From positions 1 to 64,000 of the forward strand of contig NZ_QBUC01000007.1 of the NCBI RefSeq assembly GCF_003058165.1: a DNA stretch of 64,000 bases, in the 5' to 3' direction. Position numbers and translations under genes: made by a program. Origin of the DNA: Paenisporosarcina sp. OV554. Lineage in GTDB: Bacteria; Bacillota; Bacilli; Bacillales_A; Planococcaceae. A model generated the notes under the pieces. It was not told the origin of the DNA, ran no database searches, and saw only the letters and a list, made by a program, of their open reading frames with translations. This document shows, in pieces, positions 24,884 through 34,049 of the stretch (position 1 is the first letter of the stretch; each line of letters starts with the position of its first letter).

Positions 24884-25255
24884 CTATACTTCACTCATAA
24901 CGGCGTGAGTATTGCCTTCGCCATCTTTGAAAAAGGCCATCCAGATTTCTATGTCGCCCATTTTTCCAACCATATGTGGTTCATCAATAAATTCTGCTCC
25001 TGCTTCTTGCATAGACATTACAGTGGAAGAAAGGTTGTCTGTTTTGAAATATAGAACTGAGCTTGAATGATTGAACTCTTCATTTTCTGGCAGACTTAAA
25101 AGTAATCGTGTTTCTCCGCATTGAAAAAAGGCTAATCCATTTGATTCAAACAGTAAAGGCAAACCGATTACATCTTTGTAAAAAGCCACTGCTCGAGTTA
25201 CATCTTTTACATTCACCGCAATTTGCCCAATTGACTCAATTGCTAAATTCTTCAT
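24884..25255 (-). CDS. VOC/glyoxalase-family protein
   Basis: 123-residue vicinal-oxygen-chelate protein: IGQIAVNVKDVTRAVAFYKDVIGLPL at the N terminus and FFKDGEGNTHAVM at the C terminus, the two paired beta-alpha-beta-beta units of a single VOC domain. Start at 25255 with GGAGGG 7 nt upstream. Substrate not identifiable. Divergent from a second VOC gene. Confidence 0.85.
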   Translation of the reverse strand: MKNLAIESIGQIAVNVKDVTRAVAFYKDVIGLPLLFESNGLAFFQCGETRLLLSLPENEEFNHSSSVLYFKTDNLSSTVMSMQEAGAEFIDEPHMVGKMGDIEIWMAFFKDGEGNTHAVMSEV

Positions 25256-25345
25256 TAATATACCCTCCAATTTCTCACTATTCTTCTTTCGACAAAAAGT
25301 TTGGAACTCCTGCTATGGTATCCTAGTAAAAAAAGGGGGATACGT

Positions 25346-25732
25346 ATGTTACATCACGTTGAAATGAACGTTTCAGATTTAAAGGAATCAAGAGACTTTT
25401 ATGATTTTTTATTACCGAAATTGGGCTATACCCTTTATCAAGAATGGGGAAAAGGATTTAGTTATAAATACGATGCCACCTATCTAGTGTTTGTTCAAAC
25501 TGAAGAAAAGCATGCCGAAACTGCGTATCATCGAGGACATACAGGCTTGAATCACTTAGCGTTTCATGGTGAGTCCCGTAAACAAATAGACGATTTAACG
25601 GAAAAATTAATTAGTCGAGGAACCACGATATTATATAAAGATCGCCATCCGTATGCTGGTGGAAATCAGACATATGCGGTGTTTTTTGAAGATCCAGATC
25701 GTATCAAATTGGAGATTGTGGCACCTGAATAA
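25346..25732 (+). CDS. VOC-family protein (lactoylglutathione lyase-like)
   Basis: 128 residues: MLHHVEMNVSDLKESRDFYDFLLPKLGY, then GLNHLAFHGESRKQIDDL and YAVFFEDPDRIKLEIVAPE, a single VOC domain with His and Glu ligands in the usual places. AGGGGG 6 nt before the ATG at 25346. Only distantly similar to the divergent VOC gene at 24884. Function unknown. Confidence 0.85.
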   Translation: MLHHVEMNVSDLKESRDFYDFLLPKLGYTLYQEWGKGFSYKYDATYLVFVQTEEKHAETAYHRGHTGLNHLAFHGESRKQIDDLTEKLISRGTTILYKDRHPYAGGNQTYAVFFEDPDRIKLEIVAPE

Positions 25733-25762
25733 CGGGTATGGGTAGTAAAAGGGCTGAGGGCA

Positions 25763-26093
25763 ATGCCATTTGATTATGATTTGAATTTTGACAACCTGGA
25801 CTTTCGGAAACAACCTGAATTGTATCGAGTAGGTCGAGGATTATCGGACAAAAGACGAGTTCGTGGGAATGGATATGGTACGAAAATTTATTCAAATGGG
25901 CTATACACGTGCCCGTCGATACACCAATTATAAGGGTGGTCGAAAATACAACGAAGTCGGGTCAACTAAGGAACGCGACATAGATCCTGTGAAAGCGAAA
26001 TCGGCCACCATCTTCAAAAAGAAATGGGACCAAATTCGTGAAGATGAAGACTATTTGACACGAAGAAAGAAACATCAAAAAGAATTTGGCTAA
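25763..26093 (+). pseudogene. DUF4385 protein with internal deletion
   Basis: The first frame from ATG 25763 reads MPFDYDLNFDNLDFRKQPELYRVGRG, the standard DUF4385 start. A second frame up to 26093 reads DEFVGMDMVRKFIQMGYTRARRY and YKGGRKYNEVGS, the family C terminus. The middle of the domain (by family recollection 40-60 residues) is missing, with a frame change at about 25829-25855. So this is a deletion remnant; an independent start at 25863 is unlikely. Confidence 0.8.
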
Positions 26094-26245
26094 TAACTTT
26101 GGCTGGCGTTACAACTGATACGTAAAACTTTTTTGCAATCCGTATCGCTAAAGGAGCGAAGGAAGAAAACTTTACTATCATGGTTACTGTTAGCCAGCTA
26201 GAAGAATTTACTTTATGCTTAATAAATAAACTAGGGGGAATCTCC

Positions 26246-26863
26246 ATGAACATAACGATTTTCGGTGCAACAGGGCGAGTAGGAAATGATGTTTTAAAAC
26301 GTGCACTTAAAGATGGACTTCACGTGACGGCACTTGTGCGTACACCATCAAAATTAACACCCCATGAAAACTTAACGATTCTAGAAGGTGACATTCGCGA
26401 TTTTTCACTTGTAAATAAAGCAATTGAGGGTGCGGATGCTGTATTTAGTGCAATCGGTACTGATAAAACAACAACATTAACTGAAGCGATTCCACTAATT
26501 ATAGAAGCTATGAGTAAGGGAGAAGTTAAACGCATTGTTACAATCGGTACGGCAGGAATTTTGCAAAGTCGTACTAATTCGGAACTATATCGTTTTCAAT
26601 CAACAGAATCGAAACGTCGCTTAACGTTTGCTGCTGAAGAACATGCTAAGGTTTTTGAACTGCTTGCTGCTACAAATTTAGAGTGGACGATTGTGTGTCC
26701 AACTTACTTGCCAGATGGCGATGCGACAGGGGAATGGCGAACAGAGCGCAACTTTTTACCTCAAGATGGCGCAGAAATATCAGTAGGTGATACAGCATTT
26801 TTTGCTTATAAAGAATTGCTAAATCCGCAGTTTGTTGCATCACGAGTAGGGATTGCATATTAA
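26246..26863 (+). CDS. NAD(P)-binding Rossmann protein (NmrA/YwnB-like)
   Basis: 205 residues of the atypical short-chain dehydrogenase class: nucleotide-binding IFGATGRVGNDVLKRAL at the N terminus, EGDIRDF near residue 55, GADAVFSAIGTDKTT near residue 70, then a C-terminal portion without a clear YxxxK pair. Start at 26246 with AGGGGGAA upstream. Probably a quinone- or flavin-linked reductase or NAD(P)H sensor. 12 bp before the phosphoesterase gene. Confidence 0.8.
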   Translation: MNITIFGATGRVGNDVLKRALKDGLHVTALVRTPSKLTPHENLTILEGDIRDFSLVNKAIEGADAVFSAIGTDKTTTLTEAIPLIIEAMSKGEVKRIVTIGTAGILQSRTNSELYRFQSTESKRRLTFAAEEHAKVFELLAATNLEWTIVCPTYLPDGDATGEWRTERNFLPQDGAEISVGDTAFFAYKELLNPQFVASRVGIAY

Positions 26864-26875
26864 AAGGAGTCACAT

Positions 26876-27688
26876 ATGTTCAGGAAATTAGTGAAATACG
26901 TATTGATTATTGCTTGTTTAGTAGTCTTTTTTTACGTCAATAATAACTGGCTTACAGTCTCTAACCACACCATTCAATCATCCGAAATTCCAACATCTTT
27001 TGATGGATATCGAATTGTTCAAGTGTCGGATTTACATGATGCCACATTTGGTGCAAACCAACACCGTTTGGTTAAAAAAATTCAGCAAACGAAGCCGGAT
27101 ACAATCGTAATCACAGGAGATATCATAGATAGCAATCGATACAATTTACAAAACAGTTTGGATCTCATTGATCAAATTGTGAAAATCGCTGATGTTTATT
27201 ATGTTACGGGGAATCATGAAGTAGCTACAAATGATGTTGATCGAATTAAAGAAGAATTAACCGATCGTGGAGTTCGAGTTCTATCTAATGAAACATTAAA
27301 ACTTGAGCGTTCTGGAGAAGCCATTTCTTTAACAGGTATCGAAGATCCATTAATGGGAGAAGTTGCTTCTCAAATGATTGCCGATTCACGTGTGCCAAGC
27401 GACGCATTTACCGTTCTTCTTGCTCATCGACCAGAAGACTTTCAAGCCTATGTAGATGCAGGGATAGATGTGACGTTTTCAGGCCATGCCCATGGTGGAC
27501 AGTTTCGTATACCAGGAATGGGTGGACTTGTTGCTCCTGGCCAAGGTTATTTTCCGAAATACACAGCTGGCATTCATGAACAGGATCAAAAGAAACTTGT
27601 GGTTAGTCGCGGTCTTGGGAACAGTATCATTCCAATACGTTTATTCAACTTGCCAGAAATTGTCGTGGTCACGTTGAAATCAAACTAA
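26876..27688 (+). CDS. Membrane-anchored metallophosphoesterase, YkuE-like
   Basis: 270 residues: N-terminal membrane helix (about 6-25), then a calcineurin-like fold with DLHDATFG, GDIID, GNHE, LAHRPEDF and FSGHAHGGQFR metal-binding motifs. Outward facing, probably acting on lipids or wall polymers. AAAGGAG ribosome site. Likely in one transcript with the Rossmann protein. Confidence 0.88.
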   Translation: MFRKLVKYVLIIACLVVFFYVNNNWLTVSNHTIQSSEIPTSFDGYRIVQVSDLHDATFGANQHRLVKKIQQTKPDTIVITGDIIDSNRYNLQNSLDLIDQIVKIADVYYVTGNHEVATNDVDRIKEELTDRGVRVLSNETLKLERSGEAISLTGIEDPLMGEVASQMIADSRVPSDAFTVLLAHRPEDFQAYVDAGIDVTFSGHAHGGQFRIPGMGGLVAPGQGYFPKYTAGIHEQDQKKLVVSRGLGNSIIPIRLFNLPEIVVVTLKSN

Positions 27689-27844
27689 ACAAGAGAGAGC
27701 TATTAGAAATCCATAAACTACGGACTGAAATATAATTATTAGGGACGAATAACTATTTATAAAACCAAATTCAAGATTTTCAAAACACTTACAGGATAAC
27801 CGATTAAATAACATATGAATCAACAACTCAAAGGAGAGAACTCA

Positions 27845-28333
27845 TTGTCAAACTCAGTTACATTAAGTCCATACCAACCTGATCATCAGCAAGCATTGCA
27901 ATTTTATCCATTAACACCAGAACAACTTGAGTACACTGAACATCCATTAGAATTGCTGAAACATGATGGTCATTCGAGAACGCCGGTCACAATTTTATCT
28001 CGCAATTCAATCGCAGGTTTCTTTGTACTAGACGTCAGTGATGATCGTTACTCGTATAGTGAAAATCCAAATTCTGTTCTCTTGAGAGGCTTTTCCATTC
28101 ATCCGGATTTCCAAGGACAAGGTGTTGCGGCAGAGGCAATCCTTGAGCTACCTTCTTTTATTCTCCAACACTTTCCTCAATTCGATGAAGTGGTGCTGGG
28201 TGTAAACGAGCTCAATGAAACAGCTAGACACGTTTATTTGAAAGCCGGTTTTACAGATGAAGGACGTCGTTATATGGGGCCAAAAGGTCAGCAGTATGCT
28301 CTTCATTTATATGTACCAAGTGAGGATAATTAA
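27845..28333 (+). CDS. GNAT-family N-acetyltransferase
   Basis: 162 residues with the acetyl-CoA loop in IHPDFQGQGVAAEAILEL near residue 95 and the final YLKAGF. TTG start at 27845 with AAAGGAGA 8 nt upstream; the upstream ATG (27815) has no ribosome site. Acceptor unknown. The interval 27689-27844 shows nothing else. Confidence 0.8.
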   Translation: MSNSVTLSPYQPDHQQALQFYPLTPEQLEYTEHPLELLKHDGHSRTPVTILSRNSIAGFFVLDVSDDRYSYSENPNSVLLRGFSIHPDFQGQGVAAEAILELPSFILQHFPQFDEVVLGVNELNETARHVYLKAGFTDEGRRYMGPKGQQYALHLYVPSEDN

Positions 28334-28342
28334 ATTTCAACA

Positions 28343-28384
28343 AAAAACAGTTGCTCTCAAGTAAAGAGAGCAACTGTTTTTTTA
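28343..28384 (+). terminator. Bidirectional terminator between GNAT and csbD-like genes
   Basis: Stem AAAAACAGTTGCTCTC / GAGAGCAACTGTTTTT, 16 bp, with T runs on both strands. Confidence 0.9.
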
Positions 28385-28393
28385 TTCTGATAG

Positions 28394-28573
28394 TCAGTGA
28401 CGATCTTTGGCTTCACCAATTTTTTCTTCTACAGCACCCTTAGCTTTATCGTATTTGCCTTCAGCTTGAAGGGATTTGTCATCTGTTGCATTTCCAACTT
28501 GATCTTTCACTTCACCTTTTGCTTTGTTTACGCCTGCTTTTAATTTGTCTGAAAGTCCATTATCGTTGGTCAT
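28394..28573 (-). CDS. CsbD-family stress protein
   Basis: 59 residues: MTNDNGLSDKLKAGVNKAKG, then EVKDQVGNATDDKSLQAEGK, ending EEKIGEAKDRH. CsbD proteins are small charged helical proteins induced by general stress (SigB in B. subtilis). The ribosome site is weak (AAAGG about 14 nt upstream) and I saw no convincing SigB promoter. Easily missed because of its length. Confidence 0.85.
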   Translation of the reverse strand: MTNDNGLSDKLKAGVNKAKGEVKDQVGNATDDKSLQAEGKYDKAKGAVEEKIGEAKDRH

Positions 28574-28703
28574 GTGAATATGTAAAGCCTTTACTGCGAA
28601 TCGTCACCATCGCATTAATCATTCAAATTGTTGTTTCTAATTTATAGATAAGTTATTTGAATATTTTGTATGATAAAAAGAAAGAGCAGGAGAGGTGGCA
28701 GAC

Positions 28704-29720
28704 ATGAAAAAATTCTTTGTTCTCGTAATGTGCTTGTTTCTAGCAGCTGGGTGTGGATTCCTTGAAAAAGAGGCAACTGCTGAGCCAGAATCTTTTAAAG
28801 AAGTCGCGACTAATCTGCAAATTCCATGGTCTATTAATCAAGTGGGTGATGAATTTTACATATCAGAACGTGTCGGTACTATTGCTTTCGTAAAAACAGA
28901 CGGCAAGGTTGAACATCAAAAAGTGGAGCTTTCATCTCCTTTAGCAGAGGTTGCAGAAGCTGGTTTACTGGGCTTTGTCTTATCACCGACATTCGAGGAA
29001 ACCAAAACGGCATTTGCCTACTACAATTATGACGACGGAAAAGGTCCATTCAACCGCATCGTAACGTTGAAGTTAGAAGGCAACGTCTGGAAAGAAATCG
29101 ACATCCTATTAGACGGCATCTCGACTGGCAATGTGCATCACGGTGGGCGCCTCGAAATTGGTCCGGATGGTTTGCTGTATGCAACTATTGGAGATGCATC
29201 GAATCCGAATTTAGCGCAAGGTCCACAATCTAAAAACGGTAAAATCATTCGTTTAAATGCCAACAATCAATGGGAAATGGTCAGTCTTGGTCATCGCAAT
29301 CCACAAGGCCTCGCATGGAGGGAAGACGGAATATTTTTTGCTTCGGAACATGGACATTCCGCCAAAGATGAAATCAATAAAATCGTAGAAGGCCAAAATT
29401 ATGGGTGGCCATTAATAGAAGGAAATGAAGAACGGGAAGGGTTTGTAACACCGTTGCTTCATTCAGGAGCGAATGATACGTGGGCCCCTTCTGGTATGAC
29501 GTTTCATAAAGGCAAGTTATATGTTGCCACACTTCGTGGCGAAGGCATATTAGTCGTTAATTCTGAGACTGGCGAACTAGAGGATAAGATTACAGGCTTC
29601 GGTCGAATACGAGATGTATTTTCAAATGGTGAAGAACTATACTTCGTCTCAAATAATCTTGACGGCCGAGGAACTGCTGGAGAGAATGACGATAAACTTT
29701 ACCAATATGTAGATAAATAA
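28704..29720 (+). CDS. PQQ-type sugar (glucose/sorbosone) dehydrogenase lipoprotein
   Basis: 338 residues: signal peptide with lipobox AAGC (Cys15-16 region), then a six-bladed propeller of the GSDH family: NLQIPWSINQVG, GLLGFVLSPTF, GNVHHGGRLEIGPDGLLYATIGDAS, LGHRNPQGLAW, SEHGHSAKDEIN, NYGWPLIEGNE. These hold the PQQ and calcium-site residues of soluble aldose dehydrogenases. Start at 28704 with AGGAGAGG upstream. Whether PQQ is available in this organism is unknown. Confidence 0.85.
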   Translation: MKKFFVLVMCLFLAAGCGFLEKEATAEPESFKEVATNLQIPWSINQVGDEFYISERVGTIAFVKTDGKVEHQKVELSSPLAEVAEAGLLGFVLSPTFEETKTAFAYYNYDDGKGPFNRIVTLKLEGNVWKEIDILLDGISTGNVHHGGRLEIGPDGLLYATIGDASNPNLAQGPQSKNGKIIRLNANNQWEMVSLGHRNPQGLAWREDGIFFASEHGHSAKDEINKIVEGQNYGWPLIEGNEEREGFVTPLLHSGANDTWAPSGMTFHKGKLYVATLRGEGILVVNSETGELEDKITGFGRIRDVFSNGEELYFVSNNLDGRGTAGENDDKLYQYVDK

Positions 29721-29785
29721 CAGCACATTCGCATGTTTAAGTGACGGGAGTGAAAGGAATACTTTCACAAAGGAGCTGATTTCGA

Positions 29786-30196
29786 ATGAGTAAAGAACAA
29801 GCATTAAACATATTAAACGAAAGTCGCACCGGCACAATGGCAACAGTTAAGAGCAACAAACCGCATTCACGATATATGACGTTCTATAATGAAAATTTCA
29901 CACTTTACACGCCAACTAATAAAAACACGCATAAAGTAGAAGACATTGAAGCAAACCCATACACCCATATTTTAATTGGCTATGAAGGTGAAGGATTTGG
30001 CGATGCATTCATAGAAATTGAAGGCCAAGTCAGTGAAAGCACAGACGAAAGCTTAAAAGAAAAAATTTGGAATGACCATATGAAGAATTGGTTTGAAGGA
30101 CCAAACGATCCAAACTTAGTGATTCTGGTAGTCAAACCCTCATCTGTACGACTGATGAATAAAAGTGGTCAACCACCTGAAACAATCGAATTTTAG
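29786..30196 (+). CDS. Pyridoxamine 5'-phosphate oxidase-like flavoprotein
   Basis: 136 residues, split-barrel FMN-binding fold similar to general stress protein 26: ALNILNESRTGTMATVKSNKPHSRYMTFYNENFTLYT is the typical opening, VKPSSVRLMNKSG the usual end. AAAGGAGCTG ribosome site. Single gene; substrate unknown. Confidence 0.85.
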   Translation: MSKEQALNILNESRTGTMATVKSNKPHSRYMTFYNENFTLYTPTNKNTHKVEDIEANPYTHILIGYEGEGFGDAFIEIEGQVSESTDESLKEKIWNDHMKNWFEGPNDPNLVILVVKPSSVRLMNKSGQPPETIEF

Positions 30197-30203
30197 AAAG
30201 AAA

Positions 30204-30312
30204 AGCGTAAAGCGCCTTGTTAGCTCTACACCGGCGCTGGAATGATGAAAGGCGAAGATTTCGCCTTTCTGACCCATAATGGGGCCCGCGTGCTGGCGCT
30301 TGGAGCTAGACA
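30204..30312 (+). repeat. Palindromic intergenic repeat, about 110 bp
   Basis: Nested inverted repeats: outer AAGCGCC...GTTAGCTC against GGCGCTT...GAGCTAGAC, with an inner hairpin AAAGGCGAAGATTTCGCCTTT. GC-rich relative to its surroundings. It resembles short palindromic repeats scattered in Bacillales genomes; no second copy is in this window. Confidence 0.6.
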
Positions 30313-30351
30313 GATAACGTTGACAGAACCTTTATGCTATTTCTTTTAGAA

Positions 30352-30387
30352 AAACTCGCTCTCTATTGAGAGTGAGTTTTTTTGTGT
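30352..30387 (+). terminator. Terminator downstream of the PNPOx-like gene
   Basis: Stem AAAAACTCGCTCTC / GAGAGTGAGTTTTT with loop TATT and a T run. Confidence 0.8.
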
Positions 30388-30575
30388 TTCTGGAGAGGAT
30401 GAAATGTTCGTCTCCAGGGGAACGGACAGAAATCCTTTGGAATGCACACATAATGTTCACGCATCAATTTTCTGCAAATTAAAGAGAAGGTATAATCAAA
30501 AATATCTCGAATACCATATTTAGGAATAAATATATCGAAGGTGTTACCTATTATCATTTTCAAAGGAGTATTCAT

Positions 30576-31385
30576 GTGAATTCATTAAAACCAATTAAAA
30601 GAAGTAGTTTCCGAATCTTTTTAGGAAAGAAAGCCTACCGACTGAAACGTTATACTGAATGGGTATTCGATGAGAAAAAATATGCGAAAAATAAAGGGGA
30701 AGTAAAGTTAGAACATGTTATCTTTAAGCATAAAACTCCATTACTGCGTCAATTAAAAGATGTCGACATGCAGATGCAATACAACAAAGTAACGAATTTG
30801 AAAATTGCTGTCAAAAAGATTAACCGTATCGTAATTCAACCAGGTGAAACCTTTTCATATTGGAAGACCATTGGTGCGACAACTAAAAGAAAAGGCTATG
30901 TAGACGGAATGATTTTGCATTATGGAAAAGTCCGAACCGGAGTTGGAGGAGGGCTATGCCAATTATCAAACTTAATTTACTGGATGACCCTACATACGCC
31001 TCTTACGGTAACGGAAAGATACCGTCATAGCTACGATGTCTTTCCAGATTCTAAACGAAGTCAACCTTTTGGCAGCGGTGCAACTTGTGCCTATAACTAC
31101 TTAGACCTTCAAATAAAAAATGAAACCAAGGAACCTTATCAGCTCGTTATTTATTTAACAGATGTATCCTTGGTAGGTGAATGGAGATCATTAAACATAC
31201 CGACTAACACGTATAAAGTGTATGAAAAAGAACATCAGTTTACCCTTGAGCAATGGGGAGGATATGTTCGACACAATACCCTTCACAGAGAAATCTATAA
31301 TAGGAGTAATGAGTGTATCGATGATGAGTTTATTACTGAAAACCATGCCATTACCATGTACGAACCTTTCTTAACAGGAGGATAA
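30576..31385 (+). CDS. VanW family protein
   Basis: 269 residues. VanW core: GETFSYWKTIGATTKRKGYVDGM near residue 95, then GVGGGLCQLSNLIYW and HSYDVFPDSKRSQPFGSGATC. A family first seen in vancomycin-resistance clusters but common without them; probable cell-envelope role. GTG start at 30576 with AAAGGAG 8 nt upstream. No other van genes nearby. Confidence 0.85.
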   Translation: MNSLKPIKRSSFRIFLGKKAYRLKRYTEWVFDEKKYAKNKGEVKLEHVIFKHKTPLLRQLKDVDMQMQYNKVTNLKIAVKKINRIVIQPGETFSYWKTIGATTKRKGYVDGMILHYGKVRTGVGGGLCQLSNLIYWMTLHTPLTVTERYRHSYDVFPDSKRSQPFGSGATCAYNYLDLQIKNETKEPYQLVIYLTDVSLVGEWRSLNIPTNTYKVYEKEHQFTLEQWGGYVRHNTLHREIYNRSNECIDDEFITENHAITMYEPFLTGG

Positions 31386-31403
31386 GATGAAAAAGAGAGT
31401 CAT

Positions 31404-32108
31404 TTATTTGTACAAAATTATTTTGATACTTTCATTCTTGTCGATAGTGGCTAACAAAATTTCATTTACATCCAAATTAAAGGTCGTTTTAATTTTTCCT
31501 GTAACCCACTTTTTGTCTTTACCGAGGGTAGAAAGTTCTTTGACATCAATTTTGCCCTCTTTAATAATGGTTTTAGGTAAATCAAATGGTGATGTCACTA
31601 ATTGCATATCTGCCGGAGTTAAAGGTTGATATTGTGGGTCAAGAAAAAATGAAATAGTACCATTTGTCTCCCATAATGCAAGTGCCACTTTTTGCACTTC
31701 TTCAATTTGCCCTTTTCTCATTTCTGATAATAGAACATCAATAGAAATCCGTGCTTTAGCTAAACTCTTATAGATGATTTGTCCATTTTTAATAAGAGGA
31801 ATGGGCGTGGGATCCAGTAAATTTCTTAGCTTAACTGATTTTAAGGTTAGAAAGATACCAATTAGATATAAAATGACTAGTGAAGTCATTGTTATTAAAG
31901 ATCCACGTAATCCTAGACTTTCATCTGACAAAGGATGGGCAATAATATTACCAATTGAAATAACCATAATAAAATCGAGCAACCCTAACTGAGATATGGA
32001 TCGATGGCCCATTATTTTAGCTACAATTATGAGAAAGAAAAAGGCAATAATTGCTCTCAAAATCCACTGTAAAGAAGTAAGTGATTCTTGACTATGAAAA
32101 AAATCCAT
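31404..32108 (-). CDS. DUF421/YetF-like membrane protein
   Basis: 234 residues: three N-terminal helices (about 15-80, including GHRSISQLGLLDFIMVISIGNI), then a cytoplasmic DUF421 domain (PTPLIKNGQIIYKSLAKARISIDVLLSEMR). YetF-like proteins are implicated in spore germination protein assembly (YlaJ/YetF/YdfS family); this is family knowledge. Convergent with vanW, 18 bp apart. Confidence 0.8.
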   Translation of the reverse strand: MDFFHSQESLTSLQWILRAIIAFFFLIIVAKIMGHRSISQLGLLDFIMVISIGNIIAHPLSDESLGLRGSLITMTSLVILYLIGIFLTLKSVKLRNLLDPTPIPLIKNGQIIYKSLAKARISIDVLLSEMRKGQIEEVQKVALALWETNGTISFFLDPQYQPLTPADMQLVTSPFDLPKTIIKEGKIDVKELSTLGKDKKWVTGKIKTTFNLDVNEILLATIDKNESIKIILYK

Positions 32109-32230
32109 AAATTTTCACATCCAAACATTTTGTAAATCATTATTCTTGTGATCCGGAAACTTAATTTAGTTTAACCATGTCTTACGTAAGTATTTATTTG
32201 AAAGAAAAAAAACATGATTTGAGGGAAAAA

Positions 32231-32770
32231 ATGACTATCTATATAGCATTGTTAAGAGGAATTAATGTAGGAGGACACAAAATAATCAAAATGGCAGACT
32301 TGAAACAGCTGTTAGAAACTATGGGCTTAAGCAAAGTAAAAACTTATATTCAAAGTGGTAATGTCGTATTTGAATCAAACGAGGAAGCAGATAAACTATG
32401 CCAACAAATCGAGCAACAAATCAATACCAAGTTCGGTTTTCCGGTTCCTGTTATCTTGAGAACGTCTAAGGAATGGGATCAGATTATCGATAATTGTCCT
32501 TACCCAGTAGAAACACTATTGGAAGGGGAAAGTGTCCATCTAACTTTATTGTCAGAAATACCCTCACAAGAAGCGCTTAACAAACTACAGAAGTTCCAAA
32601 GTGATGTAGATCAATACCATGTTCAGGGAAAAGAGATTTACCTATTTTTGCGTAGAAGCTTTCGAGATTCTAAGCTGCCACTCCAACTTCAAAAGTTAGG
32701 GGTTTCAGCAACAATCCGTAATTGGAAAACCACTATGAAACTTGCAACAATGACGAAAGCAATGGAGTGA
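32231..32770 (+). CDS. DUF1697 family protein
   Basis: 179 residues. Signature opening YIALLRGINVGGHKIIKMADLKQLLETMGL with KTYIQSGNVVF; end SATIRNWKTTMKL. A widespread uncharacterised alpha+beta family. Start at 32231 with GAGGGA upstream; the longer in-frame start at 32177 lacks a ribosome site. Confidence 0.85.
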   Translation: MTIYIALLRGINVGGHKIIKMADLKQLLETMGLSKVKTYIQSGNVVFESNEEADKLCQQIEQQINTKFGFPVPVILRTSKEWDQIIDNCPYPVETLLEGESVHLTLLSEIPSQEALNKLQKFQSDVDQYHVQGKEIYLFLRRSFRDSKLPLQLQKLGVSATIRNWKTTMKLATMTKAME

Positions 32771-32781
32771 AATATAAAGCG

Positions 32782-32820
32782 AAAGACCACTATCTGCCAA
32801 TGCAGATAGTGGTCTTTTTT
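32782..32820 (+). terminator. Terminator between DUF1697 and corA
   Basis: Perfect 16-bp stem AAAGACCACTATCTGC / GCAGATAGTGGTCTTT, loop CAAT, then a T run; convergent genes share it. Confidence 0.9.
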
Positions 32821-32840
32821 TGTCTAGCTCGTACTGTTCT

Positions 32841-33803
32841 TTATTGTTTAAATAAACTCATCCAACCTTTGTGTTTGAACCAAGCCAACATAGACAATCC
32901 AATTAGTATCATGGCACCAAGTGCAATAAAGTAGCCATATTTCATCTCGAGTTCTGGCATGTTTTCAAAATTCATCCCGTATACACCCGCAATGAATGTA
33001 AGTGGAATGAAAATCGAAGACACAATCGTTAAAATCATCATAATTCGATTCATACGGTTCGAGTTCATTGCCATATAGCTGTCGCGAATATCCGCCGTCA
33101 GTTCACGGTTTGACTCAACAATTTCCGTAAGCTTAACAAGATGATCGGAAATATCGGCAAAGTAAGTATACTCATGCTGTTGAAGGTCAAAACGACTCGA
33201 GTTCAATACACGATACATTAAATCACGCATCGGTAAGATCGTCCGACGTAACCACAACAAATCGCTACGCATTTCAAATACAGTATCCATAGAAAAGTGT
33301 TTCATATCAAATGTCATCTGATCTTCAATTTCATTTAAATGATCTTCAATCTTGTAGACAAGTGGAAAGTAAGAATCGACCACTTTATCGAGAATTTGAT
33401 ACATCGCGTAAATCGCTCCGCGCTCCCAAAACTTAGCATCCCGTTGTAGTTTTTCACGGACTATATCCAACTCATGAACGGAAGTATTGTGAAATGTAAC
33501 GACAAAATTTTTCCCAATGAATAAATCTAATTCCTCTGCCTCAAGCGTTTCTTCATTCATGGTATGTACGACGAAAAACTGATAACCATCGTAATAATCT
33601 ACTTTTGGTCTTTGCAAACGATGCAAACAATCTTCTATCGCAAGTGGATGGAAGTGAAAGAATGAATCTAGCAGCGCCCATTCTTCGGCAGATGGCTTAT
33701 CAAAATCGACCCAATACCAGTCAAATGATTTTTTATTAAGATCTTCTAATGGAAAATCCACTTCTAATTGGCTATCAGCCGTAACACCAAATGTTCGAAT
33801 CAT
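32841..33803 (-). CDS. corA: CorA-type magnesium/cobalt transporter
   Basis: 320 residues: large acidic cytoplasmic domain, then two C-terminal helices with the pore signature YGMN in AGVYGMNFENMPE near residue 280. Start at 33803 (MIRTFGV) with GAGGG 7 nt upstream; a TTG at 33821 is less likely. Pentameric inner-membrane channel for divalent cations. Confidence 0.92.
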   Translation of the reverse strand: MIRTFGVTADSQLEVDFPLEDLNKKSFDWYWVDFDKPSAEEWALLDSFFHFHPLAIEDCLHRLQRPKVDYYDGYQFFVVHTMNEETLEAEELDLFIGKNFVVTFHNTSVHELDIVREKLQRDAKFWERGAIYAMYQILDKVVDSYFPLVYKIEDHLNEIEDQMTFDMKHFSMDTVFEMRSDLLWLRRTILPMRDLMYRVLNSSRFDLQQHEYTYFADISDHLVKLTEIVESNRELTADIRDSYMAMNSNRMNRIMMILTIVSSIFIPLTFIAGVYGMNFENMPELEMKYGYFIALGAMILIGLSMLAWFKHKGWMSLFKQ

Positions 33804-34049
33804 ACAAAACCCTCGTTTCAAACGATAAATACTAGTAGTAGTTTACCACGATTTTACGAAGAGCTTGTGTTTGAGCCAAGGCTTATGTAGAAAACAGAAT
33901 CGACCGTCACCGATAGAACAATCGAATCCAAACTATGAATTGTAAACACAGGAAAATTATTCTAAATAATGTCTTAACATACTATTCATATCCGCTTCAT
34001 ATTCAACAACTACACTAACAGTGCAAGTTCAAATATGAGGAGGCCCGAC

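Noticed and set aside
31387-31629. 80-codon plus-strand frame after vanW
   Set aside because: It is antisense to the DUF421 coding sequence and has no family resemblance.
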